In this document: one piece after another, positions 1 to 6,471 of the stretch
How positions within the stretch are numbered: the stretch's first letter is position 1
How the letters are laid out: each line of letters opens with the position of its first letter
Source of the DNA: CAYYJM01 sp964471755
GTDB taxonomy: Bacteria > Planctomycetota > Planctomycetia > Gemmatales > Gemmataceae
Assembly: GCA_964471755.1 (NCBI GenBank)
Contig: CAYYJM010000203.1
Span: 1-11,797, forward strand
Length of the DNA: 11,797 bases
Direction: 5' to 3'
The notes under the pieces: generated by a model
Databases searched by the model: none
Told to the model about the DNA's origin: nothing
What the model saw: only the letters and a program-made list of their open reading frames with translations
Program-made: the position numbers and the translations under genes

Positions 1-771
1 GCGCTGACCGACGCGCTGCTCCTGCGCCATCTGGACGAGAGCCGACTGCTGATCCACCTGGGCGGCCTGAGTCGGGTCGTCTACCTGCCAGCGGGCGAAA
101 CGGATCTGCTCGGCTGGGAAGCCGGCCCCTGCAACGGTCTGCTCGACGCCCTGATGCGCCACCTCACGGCCGGCCGGGAGCGGTTCGACTCTGGCGGCCG
201 ACACGCCGTCCAGGGCAAGTGCCACGAACCCTTGCTGGCCGAGTGGCTCAACCAGCCGTTCTTGCAACGTCGTCCGCCGCGCTGCCTGCCACGCAACCTG
301 TTCGGCGAGGAGTTCGCCAGCGAGGCCGTCCGCCGGGCGCGGGCCTCGAACCTGCCGTTGCACGATCTGCTCTGCACCGCGGCTCACTTCGTCGTCCGCT
401 GCGTCACCGATGGGCTGCGCTGGCTGCCGGAGGAGAGCCGCATCGATCGCGTGCTGCTCTCGGGCGGCGGCGTCCGCAATGGTCTCCTCTGGCACCTGCT
501 CGGCCAGCAGTTCGCCGGGCTGCCCCTGGAGCGAACCGACGCGCACGGCGTGCCGGCCGGGTTCCGCAAGGCCGTTTCGTTCGCCCTGCATGCGGCCCTG
601 TTCCTCGATGGCGTCGCCGGCAACGTGCCGAGCGTGACCGGAGCCGCCGGCCCGCGCCTGCTGGGCAGTCTGACACCGGGCAGCCCCAGTCACTGGGCAC
701 GAACCCTCGCCTGGATGACGGCACAGACGGCACCCCTCGGAGTCGAGGTCGAGCGCGAGGAAGGATGGTAG
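1..771 (+). CDS. anmK: Anhydro-N-acetylmuramic acid kinase-like protein, C-terminal 256 residues (5' end outside window)
   Basis: AnmK phosphorylates 1,6-anhydro-MurNAc while opening the anhydro ring, in cytoplasmic peptidoglycan recycling. The frame is open from base 1 to the TAG at 769-771, so the N-terminal ATP-binding part lies outside. What remains follows the family in order: 'HLGGLSRVVYLP' (usual NIGGIAN), 'WEAGPCNGLLDAL' (usual DTGPGN), 'FDSGGRHAVQGK', 'FGEEF', 'LSGGGVRNGLL' and 'GNVPSVTGA' near the end. The match in order and spacing is good, but several active-site positions differ: the Asp of DTGPGN is Glu (window residue 40, bases 118-120), GRE is GEE, and the EA of the C-terminal MEA..AFA motif is KA. 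Either a diverged enzyme or an inactive paralogue. The stop lies 12 bases from the convergent response regulator stop. Family assignment is from memory of E. coli AnmK. Confidence 0.8.
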   Translation, partial: ALTDALLLRHLDESRLLIHLGGLSRVVYLPAGETDLLGWEAGPCNGLLDALMRHLTAGRERFDSGGRHAVQGKCHEPLLAEWLNQPFLQRRPPRCLPRNLFGEEFASEAVRRARASNLPLHDLLCTAAHFVVRCVTDGLRWLPEESRIDRVLLSGGGVRNGLLWHLLGQQFAGLPLERTDAHGVPAGFRKAVSFALHAALFLDGVAGNVPSVTGAAGPRLLGSLTPGSPSHWARTLAWMTAQTAPLGVEVEREEGW

Positions 772-783
772 CGGTCGGCCGAC

Positions 784-1533
784 TCACGTCTCGCCGACCC
801 CGGAATCACGCGTCTCACGGAAGCGGTAGCCGACGCCGCGAACCGTCTCGATCAGATCGTGATCGTTCAGCTTGCGTCGCAGCGTCTTGATGTGAACGTC
901 GATGGTCCGCTCCAGGACGATCGCCCCTTCGCCGATGGCGGTCTCCATGAGTTGATGGCGGGTGAAGGCCCGGCCCGGCTGGCGGAGCAGGCACTCCAGC
1001 AGGCGAAACTCGGTCGGAGTCAGATCCAGCTCGCGGTCGCCGACGAAGGCTCGATGACGAACCCGGTCGATGCGCACGTCGAGGCACTCGATCTGCTCGG
1101 GGGCCGGAGGCTCGGCCAGCGCGTCACGGCCGCGCTGGCGGGCCTTGATCCGTTGCAGCAGCACCTTCACGCTGAACGGCTTGGCGACGTAGTCATCGCA
1201 GCCGTGTGCGAAGCCGAGGATCTGGTCGGTCTCCTCGGCCCGGGCCGACAGGAGGATGATCGGGATGGCACCGGTGATCGGACTGGCCTTCAACTCCCGG
1301 CAGACTTCCAGGCCGCTCCGATCGGGGAGTATTCGTTCGAGCAGGATCAGATCGGGCAGGTGCGTTCGTGCCAGGCGCAGCCCCGCGCCGCCGTCGCTGG
1401 CGATCAGCGGTTCGTAGCCTTCCTGCCGGAGATGGGTCTCCAGCACGTCGCACAGCGGGCGTTCGCCATCGACGACGAGGATCTTCAGGTGGCCCGCCGG
1501 GTCGGTGGTGACAGATGCGGTCGCGGCTGCCAT
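784..1533 (-). CDS. PhoB/OmpR-type response regulator with atypical receiver domain
   Basis: 249 aa. Receiver domain about residues 17-135 and winged-helix DNA-binding domain about 150-245, with 'LDLTPTEFRLLECLL' and 'RTIDVHIKTLRRKL...VRGVGYRF' as in PhoB. By position it should control phosphate genes. Key receiver residues are altered: the phospho-acceptor position in 'DLILLERILPD' is Glu66 (codon 1336-1338) rather than Asp, and the acidic pair is Asp22-Gly23 (codon 1465-1467) rather than two acids; Ser96 and Lys118 are kept. It may therefore act without normal phosphorylation. The ATG at 1533 is chosen because AGGGAGAG stands about 7 bases upstream and the receiver fold starts soon after; longer in-frame starts run back into phoU. 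It lies 35 bases after phoU and is probably the last gene of the operon. No histidine kinase follows. Confidence 0.88.
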   Translation of the reverse strand: MAAATASVTTDPAGHLKILVVDGERPLCDVLETHLRQEGYEPLIASDGGAGLRLARTHLPDLILLERILPDRSGLEVCRELKASPITGAIPIILLSARAEETDQILGFAHGCDDYVAKPFSVKVLLQRIKARQRGRDALAEPPAPEQIECLDVRIDRVRHRAFVGDRELDLTPTEFRLLECLLRQPGRAFTRHQLMETAIGEGAIVLERTIDVHIKTLRRKLNDHDLIETVRGVGYRFRETRDSGVGET

Positions 1534-1568
1534 GATCGAACTCTCCCTGGACCGATGCGGCCTGGCCA

Positions 1569-2225
1569 TCAATCCGTCCGGTGACGAACGATCTCCCCCT
1601 CGACGAGGTAGACCACGTCCTCGGCGATGTTCGTCGCGTGATCGGCGATCCGTTCCAGGTGCCGGGTCGCCGAGAACAGCGACAGCCCCGGCTCGATCGC
1701 CTCCGGGCTGGTCTGCATGTGGCTGATCACGTCGCGGATGATCTCGGCACAGTGATTGTCCACCTCGTCGTCCAGGCGAAGCACGGCCTGGGCCTGCTGG
1801 GTGTTCTGGTTGACGAAGGCGTCCAGGCACTGGCGGACCATCATCGTCGTCAGGTCGGTCATGCGTTGCAACTTCCCTGGCGTCGGCGTCTGCGGGAACT
1901 TGGCCAGGACGATGGCGCGCTCGGCGATCTCCTCGGCCAGGTCGCCCATGCGTTCCAGATCGGTGGTGATCATCACCACGGACACGATTCGCCGCAGATC
2001 GCTGGCGACTGGCTGGTGCAGGGCCAGGAGCTTCAGGCACTCCTCGTCCAGGGCGTTCTCATCGCGGTCGATCTGCGAATCACCGGCGATCACCTCACGG
2101 GCCAGGCGCACGTCGCGGTCCTGCAAGGCGCGGGTCGCCTTGAAGATGGCCGTCTCCACGAGGCTGGCCAGGGCGAGCAGGTCGCGGGTCAAGGTGTTCA
2201 GATCGCGTTGCATGTGCTTCGACAT
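1569..2225 (-). CDS. phoU: Phosphate transport system regulator PhoU
   Basis: 218 aa, the usual PhoU length, all-helical with two tandem three-helix repeats. Each repeat has its metal-binding motif: 'DLERMGDLAEEIAE' (residues 89-102) and 'HLERIADHATNIAED' (189-203). PhoU is a cytoplasmic peripheral protein that binds metal ions and links the Pst transporter to the Pho two-component system, holding the regulon down when phosphate is plentiful. The ATG at 2225 is preferred over the upstream in-frame ATG at 2261 because family members begin at about 'MSKHMQRDL' and a GAGG lies 10 bases before it. It follows pstB by 54 bases and precedes the response regulator by 35, in line with one transcript. 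No unusual residues in the motifs. Confidence 0.93.
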   Translation of the reverse strand: MSKHMQRDLNTLTRDLLALASLVETAIFKATRALQDRDVRLAREVIAGDSQIDRDENALDEECLKLLALHQPVASDLRRIVSVVMITTDLERMGDLAEEIAERAIVLAKFPQTPTPGKLQRMTDLTTMMVRQCLDAFVNQNTQQAQAVLRLDDEVDNHCAEIIRDVISHMQTSPEAIEPGLSLFSATRHLERIADHATNIAEDVVYLVEGEIVRHRTD

Positions 2226-2279
2226 GCGCGGCCGCCTCGGCGACAAGGCCACTGCCCACACCCCCGCCCCTGCCGTTGC

Positions 2280-3125
2280 TTACCCGAACCGGCCGGTGAT
2301 GTAGTCTTCCGTTTTCTTGTTCTGCGGCCGCGTGAACAGCAGATCGGTCGTTCCGACTTCGATCAGCCTCCCCTCGTAGAAGAAGGCCGTCTGGTCGGAG
2401 ACGCGGGCCGCCTGCTGCATATTATGGGTAACGATGACGATCGTGTAATCGCGTTTCAACTCGAAAATGAGATCCTCGATCCGCGTCGTGCTGGCCGGGT
2501 CGAGGGCCGAGGCCGGTTCGTCCAGGAGCAGCACCTCCGGATCGGTGGCCATGGCCCGGGCGATACACAGCCGCTGAGCCTGACCGCCGGACAGGTTCAG
2601 GGCCGAGTCGTGCAGTCGATCCTTGACCTCGTCCCACAGAGCCGCCCCGCGCAGGCAGCGCTCGGTGATCTCGTTGAGGATGCGCCGATCCCGGATGCCG
2701 GCCAGGCGCGGACCGAAGACGACGTTCTCGAAGATCGTCTGGGGAAAGGGGTTCGATTTCTGGAAGACCATGCCGACGCGCCGCCGCAGCGTCACCAGGC
2801 TGATGCCCGGCCCGTAGATGTCCTCGCCATCGAGCAGGAGTCGGCCCTGGACGCGCGTCCCCTCGATGAGATCGTTCATCCGGTTGAGCGAGCGCAGGAA
2901 GGTCGATTTGCCGCACCCCGAGGGGCCGATCAGGGCCAGCACCGAGCGCTCCGGGATGGAGACCGAGATGTCCCAGAGGGCCTGCTTCTTCGCATACCAG
3001 AAATTCATCCCGGAAATAACGAACTTGACACGCTGGGAATGCTCGCTGACGGCCCGGCCACTTTCGGCCCGGTCGCTGATGATTGCCGAGTAACCCAGCG
3101 TCGAGGTTCGGGTGCTGCTCCCCAT
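2280..3125 (-). CDS. pstB: Phosphate ABC transporter ATP-binding protein PstB
   Basis: 281 aa ATPase of the high-affinity phosphate importer PstSCAB, cytoplasmic and membrane-associated. Walker A 'GPSGCGKST' at residues 67-75, Q-loop Gln122 in 'GMVFQKSNPFP', signature 'LSGGQAQRLCIAR' at 178-190, Walker B 'VLLLDEP' at 198-204, H-loop His234 in 'VTHNMQQAARVSDQTAFFY'. 'NPFP.TIFENV' and 'RVSDQTAFFYEGRL' are typical of PstB rather than other ABC ATPases. The ATG at 3125 gives about 30 residues before the ABC fold, a little longer than usual, and has only a weak purine stretch (GAGA) upstream, so the start is the least sure part. It lies 104 bases downstream of the aldo/keto reductase and is first in the pstB-phoU-regulator run. 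pstS, pstC and pstA are not in the window. Confidence 0.93.
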   Translation of the reverse strand: MGSSTRTSTLGYSAIISDRAESGRAVSEHSQRVKFVISGMNFWYAKKQALWDISVSIPERSVLALIGPSGCGKSTFLRSLNRMNDLIEGTRVQGRLLLDGEDIYGPGISLVTLRRRVGMVFQKSNPFPQTIFENVVFGPRLAGIRDRRILNEITERCLRGAALWDEVKDRLHDSALNLSGGQAQRLCIARAMATDPEVLLLDEPASALDPASTTRIEDLIFELKRDYTIVIVTHNMQQAARVSDQTAFFYEGRLIEVGTTDLLFTRPQNKKTEDYITGRFG

Positions 3126-3229
3126 ACTCGAGTCTCTGCGTGTTTGCGGAGGCCACGAAGGCAAGGAGTATTCTACGACCCAAATGTGTGGTTTCCGTGA
3201 AGATTCGCACAATTCTCGTTCCGGGTCGG

Positions 3230-4168
3230 TCACCGTGGGTCGTTGTTCTCCGCTCGTCCTTCGGTATAGAACCAGTTGTGGATCGGCCGCAGGATGGCCT
3301 GAACCTCGGCGACAAGGACCGGATCGAGCGGCTTTTCGGACCACTCGACCCACTTGCGCACGTTGGCCGGGTTGGCCGAGCCGACGATGCACGTCGTCAG
3401 GTCCGGCCGGGCGATCGAGAACTGCAAGGCCAACTGGGCGATGTCGATGCCCTGGCTGGCGCAGTGGTCGGCGGCCTTCTTGCAGATCGCGCGGACCTCC
3501 GGCGTGGCCTTGTGCCAGGCCGGCAGCGGTGCGTTGGTCAGCAGCCGGGCCGAGAACGGAGCCGCGTTCAGGATGCCGACGCCCTTCCCTTGCAGATACG
3601 GCACCAGCTCGGCGAGCATCGTGTTCTGCAACGTGTAGTGGTTGTACGAGAGAATCACGTCGAGCGGGGCCCGCTCGAGGACGTACCGGAAAATGTGCAT
3701 CGGGTAGCCACTGACGCCGACGAGGCGGACCTTGCCCTGCTGCTGGATCTTGCGCAGCGCTGGCAGCGTCTCGTCGATGATCTGCCGCATGTCGACGAAC
3801 TCGATATCGTGGCAGAGGATGATGTCGAGGTACTCGACTCCGAGCCGATGCAGGCTCACGTCGATGCTCTCGACGACGCGTCGTGCCGAGAAGTCGAAAT
3901 GGCCGGCGTCGTAGCGACCGAGCTTGGTGCCGAGGTAGTAGCGATCGCGCGGTACGTCGCGCAGGGTCGGGCCGAGCAGGCACTCACTGAGACCCCGGCC
4001 ATAGTACGGCGACGTGTCGATGAAGTTCATGCCGAGGTCGAGAGCGACGCGGACGGCGCGCATGGCCTCGCCGAGGTCGATGGCGCGGAACTCCGCCCCG
4101 AGTGATGAGGCACCGAAGCTGAGCCAGGAAAGCTGTAGGCCGGTCTGGCCGAGTGGTCGAAGCTGCAC
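3230..4168 (-). CDS. Aldo/keto reductase, L-galactose dehydrogenase-like
   Basis: 312 aa from a GTG start at 4168, chosen because AGAGGGA stands 6 bases upstream and 'MQLRPLGQTGLQLSWLSFG' is the normal N-terminus. The in-frame ATG at 4243 would overlap the divergent gene. TIM-barrel NAD(P)H oxidoreductase with the family tetrad: Asp51 and Tyr56 in 'FIDTSPYYG', Lys82 in 'LGTKLGRY', His120 in 'ILCHDIEF'. The run 'GRYDAGHFDFSARRV', 'LCHDIEF' and 'DVILSYNHYTLQNT' resembles plant L-galactose dehydrogenase (ascorbate pathway) more than other aldo/keto reductases. The true substrate in a bacterium is unknown; sugar lactone or aldose oxidation is the reasonable guess. It is co-directional with pstB with a 104-base gap, so a shared transcript is possible but the functions do not obviously connect. 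Confidence 0.88.
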   Translation of the reverse strand: MQLRPLGQTGLQLSWLSFGASSLGAEFRAIDLGEAMRAVRVALDLGMNFIDTSPYYGRGLSECLLGPTLRDVPRDRYYLGTKLGRYDAGHFDFSARRVVESIDVSLHRLGVEYLDIILCHDIEFVDMRQIIDETLPALRKIQQQGKVRLVGVSGYPMHIFRYVLERAPLDVILSYNHYTLQNTMLAELVPYLQGKGVGILNAAPFSARLLTNAPLPAWHKATPEVRAICKKAADHCASQGIDIAQLALQFSIARPDLTTCIVGSANPANVRKWVEWSEKPLDPVLVAEVQAILRPIHNWFYTEGRAENNDPR

Positions 4169-4241
4169 GATACGTCCCTCTGATGGCGGTCGCGACGTTG
4201 TCAGGCTACGCAACCAGCCCGGTCCCGGCGAGGAGACAACC

Positions 4242-4496
4242 ATGCTGCTGCACGCGGGAGAGACGACGACGGTCCAGGTCGCCTTCGTGGCCGACTACGC
4301 CTGCTGGGGCCGGACGGCCGGCGGCGAGGTGGGCATGATCCCACTGGAGGAAGAGGACTTCCCCGAGGTGGGCCAGCGTCTGCGCGTGCGCGTGGTGCGA
4401 CTGCTCGACCCGGTCGGCCAGGAGCAGCACTCTGACATGACATACGATGGCCGAATCCGCCGGGTGGATTTTCTGGGATCGCTGGAACCGATTTAG
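4242..4496 (+). CDS. Small conserved-type protein, possibly OB/S1-like fold
   Basis: 84 aa. The ATG at 4242 follows AGGAG at a good distance ('GAGGAGACAACC' then ATG) and is divergent from the reductase, 73 bases away. The pattern 'TVQVAFVADYACWGRTAGGEVGMIPL' followed by 'VGQRLRVRVVRLLDP' looks like the strand order of an S1/OB-fold RNA-binding domain, where a G-x-x-G-x-I/L-P turn precedes a hydrophobic VxV strand. The similarity is by eye and weak. No signal peptide or membrane segment. Codon use matches the GC-rich neighbours. Real gene likely; function not recognised. Confidence 0.6.
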   Translation: MLLHAGETTTVQVAFVADYACWGRTAGGEVGMIPLEEEDFPEVGQRLRVRVVRLLDPVGQEQHSDMTYDGRIRRVDFLGSLEPI

Positions 4497-4694
4497 CCGC
4501 CGGCGTGCGCGGGAGTTGGGCTACGCGGTGCGCAAGGTCGTGTCGGAGCCAGGGAGAGGCGCATCGACCACACCAGCCCACCGCAACGATCCGCCACACC
4601 CCACCGAGACGGTGCGCGCACAGCCGGCGGCCCGCACCAGGCACCTGCACTGTTAACTAGCGGTCAGCAGATGCGGTTCCTGGGGCGGCGTTTT
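4497..4694. other. Intergenic stretch without a recognisable gene
   Basis: About 200 GC-rich bases between the small + gene and the first minus-strand gene of the island. Short frames here have no ribosome binding site or protein-like composition. The only structure seen is CCTGGGGCGGCGTTTT at 4679-4694, which recurs exactly at 5325-5340, in both places downstream of a minus-strand gene. Confidence 0.5.
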
Positions 4695-4934
4695 TCAGTC
4701 GGGCTCGGCCCCGCGGCCGGACAGGTCGCCGATGACCTGGCTGACGCCCTCATGATCGAAGAACACCGGCACGCCTCCCGGCGCGATGAGGATCGCGATG
4801 CCTTCCCCCACCGCGAGGATGTTGGGGCGATCGACCTCGTATCGCTCACCGTCCACCAAGGCCACCGTGAACGGCTTGAACGGCCTCCGGTTCTGCAGCG
4901 CCTCGATCGTCGTGGTGAACGTCTGCCGGTCCAT
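4695..4934 (-). CDS. Small planctomycete-type protein, paralogue of 8936-9178
   Basis: 79 aa from the ATG at 4934; an ATG at 4937 is adjacent. GGGGG lies just upstream and fits 4934 better; the paralogue also starts at this point. Shared with the 8936-9178 protein: 'PFKxFxVxL..GERxEVD', 'EGxAxxxAPGGVPxxFDHxxV'. Soluble, no signal or membrane segment, probably a small beta-rich domain. I recall many short planctomycete proteins of this shape ('PF.PF.....G..Y.V.HP') but know of no assigned function. It has its own strong sigma70-like promoter at 4973-5001 and stands at the left edge of the proposed cassette array, but no attC core follows its stop. Confidence 0.75.
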   Translation of the reverse strand: MDRQTFTTTIEALQNRRPFKPFTVALVDGERYEVDRPNILAVGEGIAILIAPGGVPVFFDHEGVSQVIGDLSGRGAEPD

Positions 4935-4972
4935 CATCGGCCCCCTGCTTCGTCGCAAATCGTTACCAGGAC

Positions 4973-5001
4973 ATTATACCGCCCCGCCGACAAGCCAACA
5001 A
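4973..5001 (-). promoter_or_regulatory. Sigma70-like promoter of the small gene at 4695-4934
   Basis: Reading the minus strand: -35 TTGTTG (4996-5001), 17-base spacer, -10 TATAAT (4973-4978, perfect consensus). It lies about 40 bases ahead of the ATG. The -35 falls inside TTGTTGGC, the putative right core of a degenerate attC half. Confidence 0.6.
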
Positions 5002-5065
5002 GCGGTTGCCGCCGGCGAGAGGGGTGCCTGCGGGCCGGTGAGCCGTCCCGCCGGTCGGTCTGCTG
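4994..5065 (-). other. Putative degenerate attC right half
   Basis: On the minus strand the sequence after the intron 3' end begins CAGCAGACCGACCGGCG, nearly the same as the 3' exon of the intact site (CAGCAGACCGGCC), and ends about 70 bases later in TTGTTGGC, close to the TTGTTCGGC core of that site. Reverse-complemented, the end reads GCCAACAAGCGG..GCCGCCGGCG, which partly pairs with the start. The matching left half is not seen. Degenerate, so only suggestive. Confidence 0.4.
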
Positions 5066-5128
5066 GTCGGGTGGCAGGAAGTCATTTGTCAGCCGAGCTT
5101 CCGACGAGTCCGTTACCAGAGATGCCGG
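5066..5128 (-). mobile_element. Group II intron remnant 3 (3' end fused to an internal part)
   Basis: Bases 5066-5086 equal the 3' end and domain VI arm of intron copy 1 (6472 onward, minus-strand end CCACCCGAC). Bases 5087-5128 align without gaps to 6860-6901 of copy 1 with about 7 differences in 42. The HNH segment and domain V between them are missing, so this is a further deleted copy. It is cut by the MITE-like element at 5129. Confidence 0.7.
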
Positions 5129-5249
5129 TCAGGACGATTGCAAAGTCACCCGGCGTCGCCGTAAGTCATTGAGCGATGGTTGGGCATCGACCGCCGTTTC
5201 AGGACTTACGGCGTGCCAAACCGACTTTGCAATCGTCCTGAGATGCCGG
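5120..5249. mobile_element. MITE-like element with 18-bp TIRs and 9-bp target duplication
   Basis: CAGGACGATTGCAAAGTC at 5130-5147 is perfectly inverted at 5223-5240. The 9-mer AGATGCCGG flanks it at 5120-5128 and 5241-5249, as a target-site duplication. Inside are a second inverted pair (CGCCGTAAGTC at 5157-5167, complement at 5203-5213) and a central CGATG/CATCG hairpin (5174-5178, 5185-5189). Element about 112 bp, no coding capacity. Removing it and one 9-mer restores continuity with the intron-derived sequence. A 9-bp duplication fits several IS families, so the partner transposase cannot be named. Confidence 0.8.
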
Positions 5250-5251
5250 AC

Positions 5252-5313
5252 CTGATCCTGGGTGTTCGGCGATGGGATGCACCCGGAATCGACTCCCGAC
5301 CCCTTTGTTTTTC
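5252..5313 (-). repeat. 62-bp dispersed repeat B, copy 1
   Basis: Matches 8760-8821 with two mismatches over 62 bases, same orientation. GC-rich and ending (on +) in CCCCTTTGTTTTTC. Read on minus it starts GAAAAACAAAGGGG. In both places it adjoins intron-derived sequence. Confidence 0.85.
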
Positions 5314-5325
5314 TTTTACGCCTCC

Positions 5326-5371
5326 CTGGGGCGGCGTTTTCGTTGCATCCAAGAACGTACGCACGCCCCAG
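5326..5371 (-). terminator. Hairpin downstream of the WD40 gene, possible terminator
   Basis: CTGGGGCG (5326-5333) pairs perfectly with CGCCCCAG (5364-5371). The stem continues with GCGT/ACGC and CGTT/AACG, leaving a loop of about 9 bases. It begins 12 bases after the WD40 stop. No T-run follows on the minus strand, so it is not a standard intrinsic terminator; a 3'-end-protecting hairpin or a decayed recombination site are alternatives. Confidence 0.4.
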
Positions 5372-5382
5372 CAACAGAGGGC

Positions 5383-6360
5383 TTACCTCTTTGTTTCGAC
5401 ATCCCAAAACAGCAGCAGATCATCGTCACCCCCAGAAACGACTGTCTTTCCGTCCGGGCTAATCGCGACGCTCCGAACCCGCTGCGTGTGCCCTTTGAAT
5501 ATCATTTTCACCCGACCAGTTTCCACGTCCCAGAGTCGTACGGATTTGTCCCAACTTGCGGAAACCAAGGTTTTGCCGTCGCGACTGAACGCGAGTGCTT
5601 CCACAGAAATCTCGTGACCTTCAAGCGCCCCGAGTTCTTTCCCGGTCTGAACGTCCCAGAGTTCGATCCGCCTTCCGCCTCCGGTTGCGAGGAGCTTGCC
5701 ATCCGGAGAGAACACCACGGCATTCAGAATGACTGGTTGACCTTTCATTGTTGCAAGGGGTTCTTTCTTGGAAATGTCCCAAAGGCGGGTAACTCCCTTA
5801 TTATCACCAGTCGCGACAGTGCCGTTGGAGGGATTGAAGGCCACACAAGGAGTCGCCACTTCGTGCGGGAAAGTCGCTACCTGCTTTTCTTTCGCGACAT
5901 CCCACACCTGGACGATTTTACTCCGGTCGGTCGCTACCGCGAGCAGTTTAGAATCCGAACTGAACGACAGGGAAGATGCAAGCCAGTCCTTGGTGTTGAT
6001 GGACCGTAGCTTGTTTCGTTTGGCGTCGGCCACGTCCCAAAGGATGACCCCGGAGTACGCCAACGTGTTGCCGTCCGGGCTGTAAGTGACTGCAAAAACA
6101 TTGCTATCAGTCCTGGCGGTTTCTCTCAGCTTGCCCGTGTCCACATCGTAGATATGGAGACCAAAACCACCAGCGACGACAAGAGTTTTTGAATCTTTGC
6201 TGAAGGCGGGAGAGAGAGGAGCCCGCCCGAAATTGACATTGATTCGGGGTTTGACGATAATTGCTGGTGCGTCTGCCGACCGAACGGCCTGACAGAAGAT
6301 TGCTGGAACCGAAGCCAGCACAATGACAAGGGCACCGATTCGGGCGCAACGCGGTTGCAT
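5383..6360 (-). CDS. Secreted WD40-repeat protein, seven-bladed propeller
   Basis: 325 aa. Basic N-terminus then a hydrophobic stretch 'IGALVIVLASVPAIF' (residues 8-22) and a possible cleavage site near residue 29, so export is likely. Seven WD40 blades follow, each with a 'S.DGK.L' turn and an ending such as 'LWDV': 'HIYDV', 'VILWDV', 'VQVWDV', 'TRLWDI', 'IELWDV', 'VRLWDV', 'LLFWDV'. The last blade ends the protein, so it is essentially signal plus propeller, a protein-binding scaffold without a catalytic domain. The ATG at 6360 has GGGAGG 7 bases upstream. Base composition is visibly less GC-rich than the flanks, suggesting acquisition. It begins 28 bases after a rebuilt attC right core (6388-6394), as a cassette gene would; its own downstream attC is not evident. 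Confidence 0.88.
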   Translation of the reverse strand: MQPRCARIGALVIVLASVPAIFCQAVRSADAPAIIVKPRINVNFGRAPLSPAFSKDSKTLVVAGGFGLHIYDVDTGKLRETARTDSNVFAVTYSPDGNTLAYSGVILWDVADAKRNKLRSINTKDWLASSLSFSSDSKLLAVATDRSKIVQVWDVAKEKQVATFPHEVATPCVAFNPSNGTVATGDNKGVTRLWDISKKEPLATMKGQPVILNAVVFSPDGKLLATGGGRRIELWDVQTGKELGALEGHEISVEALAFSRDGKTLVSASWDKSVRLWDVETGRVKMIFKGHTQRVRSVAISPDGKTVVSGGDDDLLLFWDVETKR

Positions 6361-6471
6361 CAGGCACCTCCCTCACGATTTGGTGTGGCCGAACAACACG
6401 CTCAGCAGTCGGCTCACGCGGAGATTGGCGTAAGGACTCGACTAACCTTCATTCGCGTGGCCGGTCTGCTG

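Noticed and set aside
859..1584. Long + strand frame opposite the response regulator
   Set aside because: It is the antisense shadow of a well-supported regulator; composition is not protein-like. The same holds for the long + frames over phoU, pstB and the reductase and the minus frame over trpS.
3126..3229. Pho box or promoter ahead of pstB
   Set aside because: TAGAAT at 3170-3175 (minus) could be a -10, but no -35 stands at the right distance and no repeated Pho-box heptamers are seen.
4447..4656. 69-aa + frame after the small OB-like gene
   Set aside because: Overlaps the end of that gene, has no ribosome binding site and an Arg/Pro/His-rich composition typical of random GC-rich frames.
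5129..5240. MITE-like region as a transcription terminator or small RNA
   Set aside because: The flanking 9-bp duplication and perfect ends are better explained by transposition; no T-run or promoter.
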